Assembly: GCA_001579985.1 (NCBI GenBank)
Contig: LRSR01007326.1
Coordinates: 1 to 26,571 of the forward strand
Length of the DNA stretch: 26,571 nucleotides
Source: Hypsibius dujardini
Lineage: Eukaryota > Tardigrada > Eutardigrada > Parachela > Hypsibiidae
Direction: 5' to 3'
Position numbers and translations under genes: made by a program. This document shows, one piece after another, positions 10,038 through 20,078 of the stretch (positions are counted from its first letter, which is position 1; each line of letters begins with the position of its first letter). Under the pieces are notes generated by a model. That model was given only the letters and a program-made list of their open reading frames with translations. It had not been told where the DNA came from and did not search any database.

Positions 10038-10691
10038 GTTAGGCAAATTGTTATAGTGAGTATAGTGAGGAGTTAAGTGTGGAGTAAAATGATACGGAAG
10101 AGAAAGAAGACAACCAGATCAGATTTTCGTGCTGGCAGTAAATAAGATTGTGGCAAGTGGGGAGCATGAAAAATCGCAGAGTGCCGAGAAGAGTTACCGG
10201 CTAACAATCTGAAACTAAATGTACTCGTGCCGTTACACTAGCAAACGTATTGCTTGTTCACTGATTTAATTGAAAATTCTGCCAGTCACACTGCGAGTCA
10301 TCCTACCATTCATATGCGCATGTGACGATAACACTTACATACTACGAGTACTCTATAGAAGGGTTTCATTTCGCGGTATCACGCATGCGGGATTGTGAAT
10401 TGTAATTAGTGCCCAGAAATAATATGGGCTGAACTTGTACAGTAGGTAGAACTAAGCTTGCCACCTGCTGAGAATTCAGTGACAAACAGAAATAAGATGG
10501 ACGTACATACGAAACAAAAGCTGCTATCCTAAAACTATAGCAGAAAATAGCGGCTGAAACCGTGACCGGTTACAACCACGACCGGTTACAACCGCGACCG
10601 GTTACAACCGTGACCGATTACGAACCGTGACCGGTTACACCCGCGATCGGTTACAACCGTGACCGGTTACGAACCGTGACCGGTTACCATT
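10038..10691. other. Intergenic region between UGT start and quinone oxidoreductase A stop
   Basis: About 650 bp. Its last 130 bp are the ACCGGTT minisatellite described separately; the rest shows no gene, and I could not identify a TATA box for the UGT. Confidence 0.4.
10557..10687. repeat. ACCGGTT minisatellite, eight units, in the 3' flank of quinone oxidoreductase A
   Basis: Eight tandem units of 16 to 17 bp based on AACCGTGACCGGTTAC, with scattered substitutions. The array ends five bases past the stop codon of the gene, so it must lie in the 3' UTR or immediate 3' flank. Six of the units keep an intact ACCGGTT core; the other two read ACCGATT and ATCGGTT. Confidence 0.95.
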
Positions 10692-12166
10692 TCAACAGCG
10701 AAGTAGTATACGGCCTTGGGCTCCATCAGTAGGTTTTTCGATTTCTTGATGAGCCTGCAAAATTTTTAAAATGATTTAGCAGACGACTACTTCAAATCAT
10801 ACGCACCTGCACCGGCCCAAGCAATACCTGAACTGCGTCCGCGAGAGGGCATACTTTGCTGATGACCGGCTTGATCCAGCCTTTCGCCAAGCCATCGCGC
10901 AAGACACTGCTCATTTCTTTCCACTCTGCCGGCTCAGAGTCCGCTAGTTTTATGCCAGTGACAATCAATTCCTTTGCCATGATCAGCGTTGGATTGACCG
11001 TCAGAAGGCCTCTTCCACCGACCACCACTATCCTGCCCCTTCGACTGGCGAGCTCAAAGTCTTTCTGCAGGTTGGTAGACGCGATCATCTCGAGGATGAT
11101 ATTTGCACCCTGCTGTCCAATCGCTGCCTATATAAATAAATAGCTAAATCAATCTAAAATTATGTCTTATCGCCGAGCCTCACGCTGATAAAAGTACCTT
11201 AACGCCCTCCAGATAACCCTCTTTGCGGTGATTAAAGACCGCCTTGGCTCCGTTATCCAGAACCCTCTTCAGTCCTTCCTCGGTCCCGGCGGTTCCGTAG
11301 ACGATGAAGCCATGAGCCACTCCCAACTGAACTGCCGCAATTCCAACCTGACCACTTGCACCGTGGATAAATAAAATTTCACCGGCCTTGCCTTTAGCCC
11401 TAACATAAAATAACGAAATGATCTGCAGTAAAAAAATGCCACAAACAAAATCCTCTCGATATTACATCCCCTTACGCGTGGTAAAGAGAACGGATTGCAG
11501 TCATATATGGCGATCCAATCGAAGCACCTTGTTCCAACGTGTAGGTGTCAGGCAGCGTGAACACCTCTTCTTCCTTCGCGACATGGTACTCGGCGTAAGT
11601 TCCGGCAGATTGAAAGCGATGTCCAGCAACCAAAACGCGATCGCCAATCTAAATTAGATTTTTTAATAATAATTGAATTAGATTTTTGCCTCAAATTTCC
11701 GGAAGGAATGCGGAACGGCACACGCTGTATATACCTGAACGGATGTAACGTTCTGACCCAGCTCAACAACATGGCCTGAGGCGTCTTTGCCGGGTGTCGC
11801 TGGGAGAGGAACTTTCATGACGTGCTCTGATGAGCGAAGGTGCGAGTCGACCGGATTCACTCCGGCAAATTCCACGCGAATCAGAACCTGTGAGATGGTG
11901 ATCGATTCAGTGTGAAATGGTGATCGATTCATTTTGTAATGCATTTGCAATTTGCAAATTAAATTAAATTTAATTTAAATTTAATGCAATTGAAGGAAAC
12001 TATTAAATTATTGATTACATAATAAAGCCATATGAGAGTAGAATGTAGACATGTTGGTTCGTACCTCTCCCGGTCCAGGTTTGGGGGTCGGAATGGTTTC
12101 CAGCTGCAAAACGCTCGGCGGCCCTTTCGCGGCATACCGGATCGCACGCATTGTTGCGGGTGCCAT
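10692..12166 (-). CDS. Quinone oxidoreductase (zeta-crystallin-like), copy A
   Basis: Six exons on the complement: 12166-12065, 11887-11735, 11648-11476, 11399-11198, 11127-10828 and 10754-10692; 330 residues, equal to vertebrate zeta-crystallin (329), with all phases closing. It belongs to the zinc-free branch of the medium-chain dehydrogenase/reductase family, cytosolic NADPH-dependent reductases of quinones and related electrophiles. Seen: MRAIRY at the start, FAGVNPVD, PGKDASG, the cofactor motif IHGASGQVG (residues 154-162), DNGAKAVFNHR, and a GRIVVVG strand. The start ATG has the context AGACATGG. In the last intron a second donor 21 nt downstream (CAG|GTGCGT) would add seven residues in frame, but the first one matches copy B. 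Exon lengths match copy B except one codon, so the two are tandem duplicates. Confidence 0.93.
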
Positions 12167-12630
12167 GTCTGGTATGATTAGCATGAGAAATAAAGGGATT
12201 TCGACGGGGTACTTGCACGAAACAAAGCTAATGATGCTTAGATAGATATCAGAAAAGGATTTCAGTTTTGTGTGAAGTACAGTACAGCTAACAGCTGAGT
12301 ATCGTTATCGGCTGAAATTCCGAAGTATAGCCTCTGCTGCCCTAGCGGCACTGCCCGAGGTACCTGACAGTAAAATGAGTCAGCGGCACCTAGACTACAC
12401 TACGAGTACAGTAGTTTTACTCATCAATTGTGATCTAAGCCATTTCAGACGACCAGTCACTGCTGCTGTATCAATAGACATACACTGTACTTTAGTATTG
12501 TTACGTTGCTTCTACAGAGATGTACATAATAGAATCAGTAAAGGTTCTGGAATCATTTTTAATCGAGCACAAATTGGCAATTTCAGACAACCAAAGCACC
12601 GGCCTGGCACCGCAGGCCAGCACCATGAAA
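12167..12630. other. Spacer between the two quinone oxidoreductase copies
   Basis: 464 bp containing the promoter of copy A and the 3' flank of copy B. A possible ATTAAA poly(A) signal for copy B lies on the minus strand at 12558-12563, about 70 bp past its stop. No gene seen. Confidence 0.4.
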
Positions 12631-15081
12631 TCATATCTTCAGGACCAAGCGACCTTGAGCACCGTCTGCAGATGCCTCAATATCGGCATGAGCCTGCAAA
12701 GAACATTTCGTTCTACCAGCAGTATTCAAACTATACGTGATTTCATATAATCTGAAGTTGCCGTACCTGGACGACGTCAGACAAAGGGTAGATCTTGTGG
12801 ATAACTGGCCGTATCCAACGTTTTGCCAGACCTTCACGGAAAATAGACGTCATTTCTTTCCATTCCTCCGGAGTTGACCCTGTCACCATCACGCCGGTCA
12901 CGACCAGCTCTTTGGCCATAATCGCAGCAGGATTAACCGACAACGGCTGACCATTGCCTCCAATAACTGCGATCCTGCCTCGTCGTGGAGCCAGATCGAG
13001 ATCATGCTGAAAGTTGGTGGAGGCCACCAGTTCGATGATAATATGGGGACCATTGGGACCGATAACCTTCTGCAACAGCCAACACGCATCCCCGTCATTC
13101 TCCGTTCATCAAAAAGTCTCTTAAGCTTTCAATTTTCACCTTAACTTCATCCAAGTAACCATCTTTGCGGTGATTAAAGACCGCCTTAGCTCCGTTGTCC
13201 AGAACCCTCTTCAGTCCCTCGTCGGTTCCGGCGGTTCCGTAGACGGTGAAGCCATGAGCCACGCCCAGCTGCACGGCGGCGATCCCGACTTGACCACTCG
13301 CCCCGTGAATGAAGATAATCTCACCGGCTTTGCCACGGACACTAAAATGAGATCTCATTTCATGGTACTGCAAGGAAATGTTAGCGCATCTGACAGGTGA
13401 CGCACGAATGGTAGATAGCTCGAATCGCGGTCAAATACGGCGCCCCAATCGAGGCGCCTTCTTCCAGGCTGTATCCGTCGGGTAGCAAAATGACTTCCTC
13501 CTCCTTTGCGACATGATAGGAGGCGTACGTCCCGCCGGAACGGAAAACACGGTCAGCAACGACCACGCGATCTCCAACCTGCACAAATCAGACGTGCTAC
13601 ACCGTGTGTTCCAGCAGCTGAGTTTGGTGAGGGCGAAATTCAGCTGCACTTGCGATTCTCGAGTTGTACCTTAACGGATGTGACATCGGGTCCAACCTCG
13701 GCGACATATCCGGAGCAGTCCTTGCCGGGTGTCGCAGGAAGCGGTAGAATAAGAAGACCATTCGAGGAGCGGATTTTGGCGTCCACCGGATTAACACCGG
13801 CAAATTCCACGCGAACCAGAACCTGAGGAGAAGTTACTGGTTAGCGTAATCGAATCTACAACAACAACTGGAGTAGATTTTAGCTTGCCCGTGGTGGAAT
13901 CGAACTAATTGTTTGATTGATTTTTATGTTTTCTATCCGTTCAAGACAACCAACGATGACAATGGTAGGTCCTGAACATATCACTATGTATGAAGGCCGA
14001 CCGATCGCCAAGTCAGAGTCCACATGAACATTTACTCAACTTTGAGGGGTTACGGTAGAAATCGCGTGTACTGAATTCAGTGTTCGTAATTAACAAAAAT
14101 GGGCCGGATATGAGTTCAGGTCAGGTCATGTTGCACACCAACAAATTATGAACACTTTTGATGGGGAGCTTCTAGGGTTCGCCAAATGAAAAACGTCATT
14201 TTTGAGTATGGTGTAGATTGATTGTTGATTGAATTGACATATGACGTTTCGTTATCTCACAAGCTGTGAACGCAAAGTCAACCCACCAAGCCAGAAAAAG
14301 TAGTGTATAAGTAGAAATAAGAGCTTGCTTCTTTTGATCAAAGCCGGAAGTGAACGAGAGAGTAGTCGCATCAAGCGATTCCAAAATTTGTATAGCACAA
14401 CTAACTGGTTGGACGGCAAATATTAAAAAAAAACCTGAGGATTCCGAGAAGAAGCGAAGACACAGTTTGGTGGATTCTTTTAATATGTAAACAAGATGTA
14501 CTAAGCAATTTTCTGTGAAATGTGATCGCGAAATATATAAACTCGATGAGAAGGGCCAAATTCTGGCCGAACTTGGCAGGCTCAAAATTGCCAATTTTAC
14601 AAAAAAGCACTGCGCCTAACAATTTTCATTGAACTTTTTAAAACTCAAATTTGTATGAAATTCAGCTCACCTCACCTAAACATCTGCTCTTGAAAGAATT
14701 TAAGAGTTTTGAGCAACGATAAAATTTAGACTCATTCAAAATTGAGTAAATGTTTGTGGTGGATCCTGAAGGCACAAGAGTACCGACTAAGCCAGGGACG
14801 TGAATGGGCTCGTACCGACTAAGCCAGGGACGTGAATGGGCTCGTACCGACTAAGCCAGGGACGTGAATGGGCTCCTACACATCCAATTTCAGTATGACC
14901 CAGTAAACACATAAACACAAGCACATAAACATAAACACATAAACATATAAACATATGACTTTTTCGTTTTTCGGTTTACCTCTCCAGTTAAAGGCTTTGG
15001 TGTAGGAATATCTTCCAACTGCATCACACTCGGCGGTCCTTTGGCTGAATAGCGTACAGCTCGCATAGTCGCCGCCGCCAT
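12631..15081 (-). CDS. Quinone oxidoreductase (zeta-crystallin-like), copy B
   Basis: Six exons on the complement: 15081-14980, 13822-13670, 13578-13406, 13341-13140, 13069-12767 and 12693-12631; 331 residues, no breaks. Same family and layout as copy A: MRAVRY, FAGVNPVD, PGKDCSG, IHGASGQVG at 154-162, DNGAKAVFNHR. Exon lengths are 102, 153, 173, 202, 303 and 63 against 102, 153, 173, 202, 300 and 63 in copy A, with the same phases. The matching introns are similarly short (73, 70, 64 and 91 bp) except the first, which has grown to 1157 bp by gaining repeats. An ATG at 15081 aligns with the start of copy A and is chosen. The proteins differ at many positions outside the cofactor region, so the duplication is not very recent, but part of exon 4 is unusually alike (see findings). 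Confidence 0.93.
14780..14875. repeat. Perfect 32-bp tandem repeat, three copies
   Basis: Units at 14780-14811, 14812-14843 and 14844-14875 are identical. Each begins GTACCGACTAAGCC and ends GTGAATGGGCTC. Complete identity points to a very recent expansion. Confidence 0.98.
14902..14956. repeat. Imperfect AAACATA/AAACACATA repeat
   Basis: A low-complexity tract of 7- to 9-bp units just inside the first intron of quinone oxidoreductase B, close to its donor site. Confidence 0.8.
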
Positions 15082-15595
15082 GTCTTTCTTGGCTCTGTTC
15101 AAGCCGGGATGGAGGATCGAGCGATGGAGACTCTACTGGCGGAGGAAATAAACAGCAGAAACTGAGAATCTCACCGCAAGTGTTTGCAAGTGTTTACACA
15201 CACGAACAGCTGTTCAGCTGAGCAGAGGAGGCCGACCAAAACAGCTTCGTCATTCATCCACCGCCACAGAGTTCACGCACCGCGCGATTGATCACTTTAT
15301 AAACTGCACTCACAATCACGTCAACAGTTCAGTTCAGTTCGAGAGGTCGATCGCTCACGACTAACTGAAGGTCTTGTGTTGTGCAGTAAACTGCAAGTTT
15401 TCAATCAAGTTGTCAATTTACACACACTTTATGTTATGAAAAACAGGTGAGTCAATAAAAAATGCCGGAAATGTAGTAAGCCACCGTGCAAATAATACAA
15501 TCTCAAGACTTCTGAATGAAAAACGTGGTTAACAGGAACATGCAAAATTACAGGAACCATCAGTTCAGGTTGTCGTAAAAAACAACTAGAGAGAC
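15082..15595. other. Promoter region of quinone oxidoreductase B
   Basis: 514 bp between the start of copy B and the stop of the GT31 gene. Read on the minus strand there is a TTTATAAAG motif near 15296, about 215 bp upstream of the ATG, which could be a TATA box with a 5' UTR. The evidence is weak. Confidence 0.35.
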
Positions 15596-18399
15596 CTAAA
15601 ACCGATCGATATGTCCACCCACACCGTACGGTCGATGAATGTCAAACAGGAAATCCTCACCCCGCGTCCGGCGCTCCGCTTCGAAATCGAGCCCATTGAC
15701 CGGGCCGCCATCCTCCGGTCCGCCAAAGCCATTTTCCCCGTAGTCATCGCTATCTTCATCGTCCTCCAGACCGGAATCCACCGTGTTGCAGACATCCGAA
15801 CAGAATAAGGCAAAGGACGACCAGAAATTCGTATGCAGAATGGACAATTGCAGGAGTAAGACGATCAGCCAGATTGAGACGAGCGTAATGCCCAGACCCC
15901 AGCTGTCCTCGCAACATCCATCCCCGGAACGACACGTCAAGTGATTGCGATCCGTCATGGTCTCCCACAGAGTCGGAAAGTCAGCGAGACTGATGTCTGG
16001 GTAGACGAGACGTTGGACGAGCCAGCAGCCATCCGCCCGCCGCCATGACGGACTTTGAGTGGTGGGGATGGAGTCGAAACGTGAAAGACCGGCAGCATCA
16101 GTGAGAACTCCGGTGATAAATTTGTCGTCCTCCAACATCACGTACTTAACACGGGAGAGAGTCAGGAGAAGGTGCTCGATGCTCTCAGAGCCTCTGATGA
16201 CGAAGAAGCTCCCGACTAGAGAGTTGTCCGGCGTAGTTTGACCGTGAATGCCGTTTGGGAGTTGATCAACTTGCTGGAGAAGGGCATCCCGATTAACAAA
16301 AACGGACGCGTCAGCCTTCGCAATGAAGGTAGGAATCGAGGTCGAACAGGTCCGCTCAAGCCAAGCAAGTCCTCCGGGGATGCGCTTGGGGTGGATATGG
16401 TCAACGGGCGAGGATTCGGGGTGGTCCAGCTGTAAGATGTCGCTGAATAAATCAGCTTCCGCTTGAAGATCAGACTCTATAAAATAAAAACTTCCGTTTT
16501 CTCTCAGCTCAGAGCAATTCTTTACAAGTCACGGTTTGTTTGTCCTTCTGATCCGCTTCATCAGTGAACGTCTTTTATCTGTCGAATTCGCACTGTCTGT
16601 TTGCCTGTGCGCTTTTCCCGTTCGATGTGATATTGCATTGCCCGTGTCACTGGCTTGACATCTGACCATTGGCTTCGAGCCTTCGACTGTTATCAAAATG
16701 ACTACCCGCATTATTGTCAGAATGTCTGCTCCGCGCTGTGCTTAGGTGTGTCCGGTTGCACATTCCTGGTCATCCCTTCCTCTATGTGGACATGCTTGTG
16801 TGTTCGAAGTCCTTGGAACTTACCATATCTTTCGTCGAGCCCACAGACGAACACCACCCGACATCTGGCGTTCCTCTGCCAAGCACCACTGCCCCAGGTA
16901 CGGCGAATCGCCATGCGAGTCTCCTTCTCTTCCGCTAATACTGGCACGAATACCACACCGTGACTGGGGATCGGCTGCGGAATCGGAGGCTCCTCCCCAT
17001 CTGGTCTCGCCTATTAAGCCCAGTAAATACATGTCTCAAACCGCTATGATGGGTCAAATGGTCGGCACGTACTAAAACACGTACTGTATTCTTATACTGT
17101 ACTCGTGTACTGTACTCGTGCACTGTACTGGGTGTACTGTACTCGTGTACTGTACTGGTATACTGTACTCGTGTACTGTACTGGTATACTGTACTGGTGT
17201 ACTGGGTGTACTGTACTGTACTGGGTGTACTGTACTCGTGTACTGGGTGTACTGTACTCGTGTACTGTACTGGGTGTACTAAACTCGTGTACTGTACTGG
17301 GTGTACTGTACTCGTGTACTGTACTGGTATACTGTACTGGTGTACTGGGTGTACTGTACTGTACTGTTCTGCGTAATATTTTGCAGTTGCGTTTTAAAAA
17401 ACAAGCAAAGTGGTTTTGCTTCGACAAAACAATAGGAATCGGAGGGGTAAAATAGATTGTAAGAAACTCAAAAAAATTTGAACTTGGTACTCGAAAACAT
17501 GATATTCGCAGTTTGACGGCAAGAACGCCTAAACTGCAGATGTTGACCTACTACTTTTGTTTCAATAACCTTTATGTTTTTTCAACAGAAAAAATATGAG
17601 TCGTATTTTTTAGACTATCATTCTCTAGCGAGCTTTCAAATGTTTTTTATTTTCCTACAATTGTTTTTGCTCCACCGATTTCTATAGCTGTGCCGAACCC
17701 AAATTATTTAGCTTGTTTTTTTAAACGCAGTTGCAAAACATTACACGACTGATTACAGTACAGTAAAGTTCAGTACACTCAGTACAGCACACGAGTACAA
17801 CACACGAGTACAGCACACGAGTACAGCACACGAGTACAGCACACGAGTACAGCACACGAGTACAGCACACGAGTACAGCACACGAGTACAGTACAGCACA
17901 CGAGTACAGCACACGAGTATAGTACATGGTTTAGCACGTGCCCAACTGGCCTACTATGGGCATATCATCGTTAATCATTCAAATCATTTCTATTGAACAC
18001 TTCAATCAACCAAAGGACGCTCTATTGACAATGACAAACCTCGAGCAATTCTTCGAAACGATCCATCGTCTTCCTTTTTCCTCGATGTTGCTGCTTAACT
18101 TCGCCGCACACATGCATCCTGGGTTGAATACGAAAGACGAACGAATCAGGCAGCAAAAATGCAGGTGAAAGGGAGAGGTTATCAGGCAGCGACGCGAGGG
18201 AAATGACGGCAGAATGCGTTAAGATTTGTCGGCCGACCGGACGACGGTCTCTCCCCTCAGTGCCAGGGGACGTTGTCTGCTGCGTCCACATCAGCACCAC
18301 CGATACCAATACGGCGGCGGCCAATAAAACGACAAAACACTTCCGCGGGGAATAGAGGCACGAGCGGCGAAGATAACCGACGCTGAGCCATCGCAACAT
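15596..18399 (-). CDS. GT31 beta-1,3-glycosyltransferase-like protein with altered DxD and a second membrane span
   Basis: Three exons on the complement: 18399-18100, 16974-16824 and 16476-15596; 443 residues, phases close. GT31 enzymes are Golgi type II membrane proteins that add Gal, GlcNAc or GalNAc in beta-1,3 linkage. Seen: short basic N-terminus and membrane anchor CFVVLLAAAVLVSVVLMW (about 20-38), FRIQPRMHVC, RMAIRRTWG (the family's R.AIR.TWG block), VVFVCGLD, a DIL block, GLAWLERTC, then KADASVFVN (204-212) where the family has K.DDD.FVN, and MLEDDKFITG where it has EDV..G. Only the first Asp of the DDD is kept, so metal and donor binding may be lost. After the catalytic region there is a second hydrophobic span (about 344-365) and a tail rich in Asp, Glu and Gly, not usual for GT31. 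An in-frame stop precedes the chosen ATG. The exon 2 acceptor could also be at 17010, adding 12 residues. Confidence 0.8.
16477..16823 (-). other. Second intron of the GT31 gene
   Basis: 347 bp with a strong GTAAGT donor and TTTATAG acceptor. Nothing else recognised in it. Confidence 0.6.
17084..17365. repeat. TGTACTCG/TGTACTGG minisatellite, left arm
   Basis: Tandem GTACTGTACTCGT and GTACTGGGT units of variable length. The plus-strand open frame through it is an artefact of the repeat. Confidence 0.95.
17757..17926. repeat. CACACGAGTACAG minisatellite, right arm (inverted)
   Basis: About ten units of CACACGAGTACAG, more regular than the left arm and in inverted orientation to it. Confidence 0.95.
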
Positions 18400-18445
18400 T
18401 GCGCTGCATCAGGGCGGATGGATTCAGCAGAGCAGCCACCGGGCG

Positions 18446-18518
18446 TTGATTGATCTATAGATCTACTGATTTATTCATTGATCTATTGATATATTGATCC
18501 GTTGATTGATCTATTCAT
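18446..18518. repeat. Degenerate TTGATTGATCTA repeat
   Basis: Imperfect units of TTGATTGATCTAT just upstream of the GT31 start codon; it may lie in its 5' UTR or promoter. Confidence 0.75.
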
Positions 18519-18711
18519 TATCCACTGTGAACAGTTCGTTAGGCTGTATTTCCATCGTGCGTCACTGCGTCTGCTGTTGTAATTAAGCAATACAGCCTCT
18601 GAGTACATAAAAATTAGGGGATTGTCTTTAGAACCTGCAAAAAAATACGACATAATCAATTTAGTGAAACATGAACAATGAAGAAGGCAGTAAGCAGACA
18701 CTTACCCGTTC

Positions 18712-18733
18712 ATTGATTGATTGATTGATTGAT
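18712..18733. repeat. (ATTG)n microsatellite
   Basis: Five perfect ATTG units at 18712-18731. Confidence 0.9.
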
Positions 18734-19378
18734 GGATACATCAAATAAATGGTCGTTGTTCCTGTAGCCGATCAGTCATGTCGATTGCTGGTTTGTCTAT
18801 CGCTTTCCTTTTGATGTACTCGTATCAATTAAAGTTTGTACCATCCGTTCACAGAGTATCACATTTGCAAGCTTGGAAAAACCGAGAATGAGCGCATAGA
18901 AATATATAAATAGTGAGTGAGTAGAATAAAAGCACGTCACCGGGTTGACTGACTGGAGTAGCGTGAAAGGAAAGTGATCATATAGTCAGCTTTTTCGCGA
19001 CCAACCAAGAATTTTCCTGAAATAATAATAATAAATGCTGCAGTCTATATAGAACTGGAATTAAAGTAATCGATAAAAATGCAGTGCATGCGTGTAAGTG
19101 AAACTGAAGCTCCACAAGGAGGATGTTGTAAATGGAGTTGCTCACTGCGGTACAAACAAACTCATTGAAACATCAGGTGTCGGCTGTCGATTACGCGGCT
19201 TGAGCTTGATTTGAGCAAGGGCAATTTCCCCCCTACCGGTGTCGGGTCGGGGAGCAGTGCGACAGTGATTGTGCAGCCCTCCCATCTCATCCTATCTAAT
19301 GCCACCCTATCCCATCCGTACTATCGATTTGAAGGTATGATCGATCAACACATCAGACATCACACACTAGCATTAAAG

Positions 19379-19445
19379 TCTGTCTGTCTGTCTGTCTATC
19401 TGTCTGTCTGTCTGTCTGTTGTCTGTTTGTCTGTCTGTCTGCTGC
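19379..19445. repeat. (TCTG)n microsatellite
   Basis: About 15 TCTG units with a TCTA, a one-base slip and a TTTG interruption. Confidence 0.95.
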
Positions 19446-20078
19446 CTGACTGCCTACGTAGATGTCTGTTTGCCACTATTAGGTATGGTTCAAGAATTTC
19501 GAGATCGCCCACACTGCAAAGACGCAGGCACACTCTCGATTCACGTCGTTGTTGACATCTAAGTGTAACGACCTTCTAGCAAAGTTAAGTTTAGCTTACA
19601 ATGACTGCGTACTGGTATCTTTAATCTTTAATAATAAGTATCCCATGCACCGCATCGATATTTGCAGGTATACCTCGTACATCGTTTTACCCTCATCTTG
19701 TATGCAGCGGAGGCGGAAATGCGTGCCTCTTTCACACATCTCGGCTTTCCGTTTCCCGACAGGAAAACAAGATTATACAAAATATTTCTTTGAATGAAGA
19801 AGCTGGTGTGAGATCTCTTGTGAGATTCAGGTGTGAACTGTAACTCGTAAGCATTAAAGACAGCTTCAGTGATCTAGCTCGAAAAGAAGAAACGGCTCAT
19901 TTGTGCAACCACGAAGGGGGGGGGGGATTACCCAAGCGTTCGCAGCCATTGTCGACGTTTCTTAGTCTTAGAAATCCGCGCAGGAAAGCATAATTTCCAA
20001 CCATTATTTCAGTCACTTTTTTGTCATTTAGGATAAGCACAGCAAAGCAAACCGAAAACGAAAAACTTATCTCATTTT

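Larger units (their letters stand above)
13823..14979 (-). other. First intron of quinone oxidoreductase copy B
   Basis: 1157 bp against 177 bp in copy A. It holds the 32-bp triple repeat at 14780-14875 and an AAACATA-rich tract at about 14902-14956. Open frames at 14196-14622 on the minus strand have no recognisable domain and I treat them as chance. Confidence 0.6.
17064..17942. mobile_element. Foldback/MITE-like element with minisatellite arms
   Basis: The left end GGCACGTACTAAA (17064) matches the reverse complement of the right end (GGCACGTGCTAAA, ending 17942) at 12 of 13 positions. Both ends continue inward into arrays of TGTACTCG-type units (17084-17365 and, inverted, 17757-17926), then into about 100 bp of unique sequence that is also inverted: GTAATATTTTGCAGTTGCG near 17372 against its inverted copy ending near 17743, and ATAGGAATCGGAGG near 17432 against an inverted partner near 17680. 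The core is about 17480-17620. Flanks CAAATGGTC (17055-17063) and CAACTGGCC (17943-17951) agree at 7 of 9 bases and may be an old 9-bp target duplication. No transposase is encoded. It sits in the first intron (16975-18099) of the GT31 gene. Confidence 0.7.
18400..20078. other. Gene-poor interval between GT31 and the GPCR pseudogene
   Basis: About 1.7 kb between divergently oriented genes. It holds ATTGATTG/ATCTATTG repeats, a TCTG microsatellite and a run of about ten G at 19917-19926. Short open frames at 19211-19797 have no recognisable domain. Confidence 0.5.

Noticed and set aside
14196-14622. Minus-strand open frames of 132 and 73 codons
   Set aside because: They lie inside the first intron of quinone oxidoreductase B, are AT-rich and show no domain.
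14902-14956. Possible interstitial telomere repeat
   Set aside because: Units AAACATA/AAACACATA are irregular and match no common telomere motif.
17105-17455. 116-codon Tyr/Cys/Val-rich open frame
   Set aside because: Pure translation of the TGTACTCG minisatellite.
17757-17926. Possible CRISPR array
   Set aside because: Units are contiguous without spacers and the region is a eukaryotic intron; it is a minisatellite.
19211-19797. Open frames of 114 and 82 codons on the + strand
   Set aside because: One runs through the TCTG microsatellite, neither has a known domain or splice link to a neighbour.
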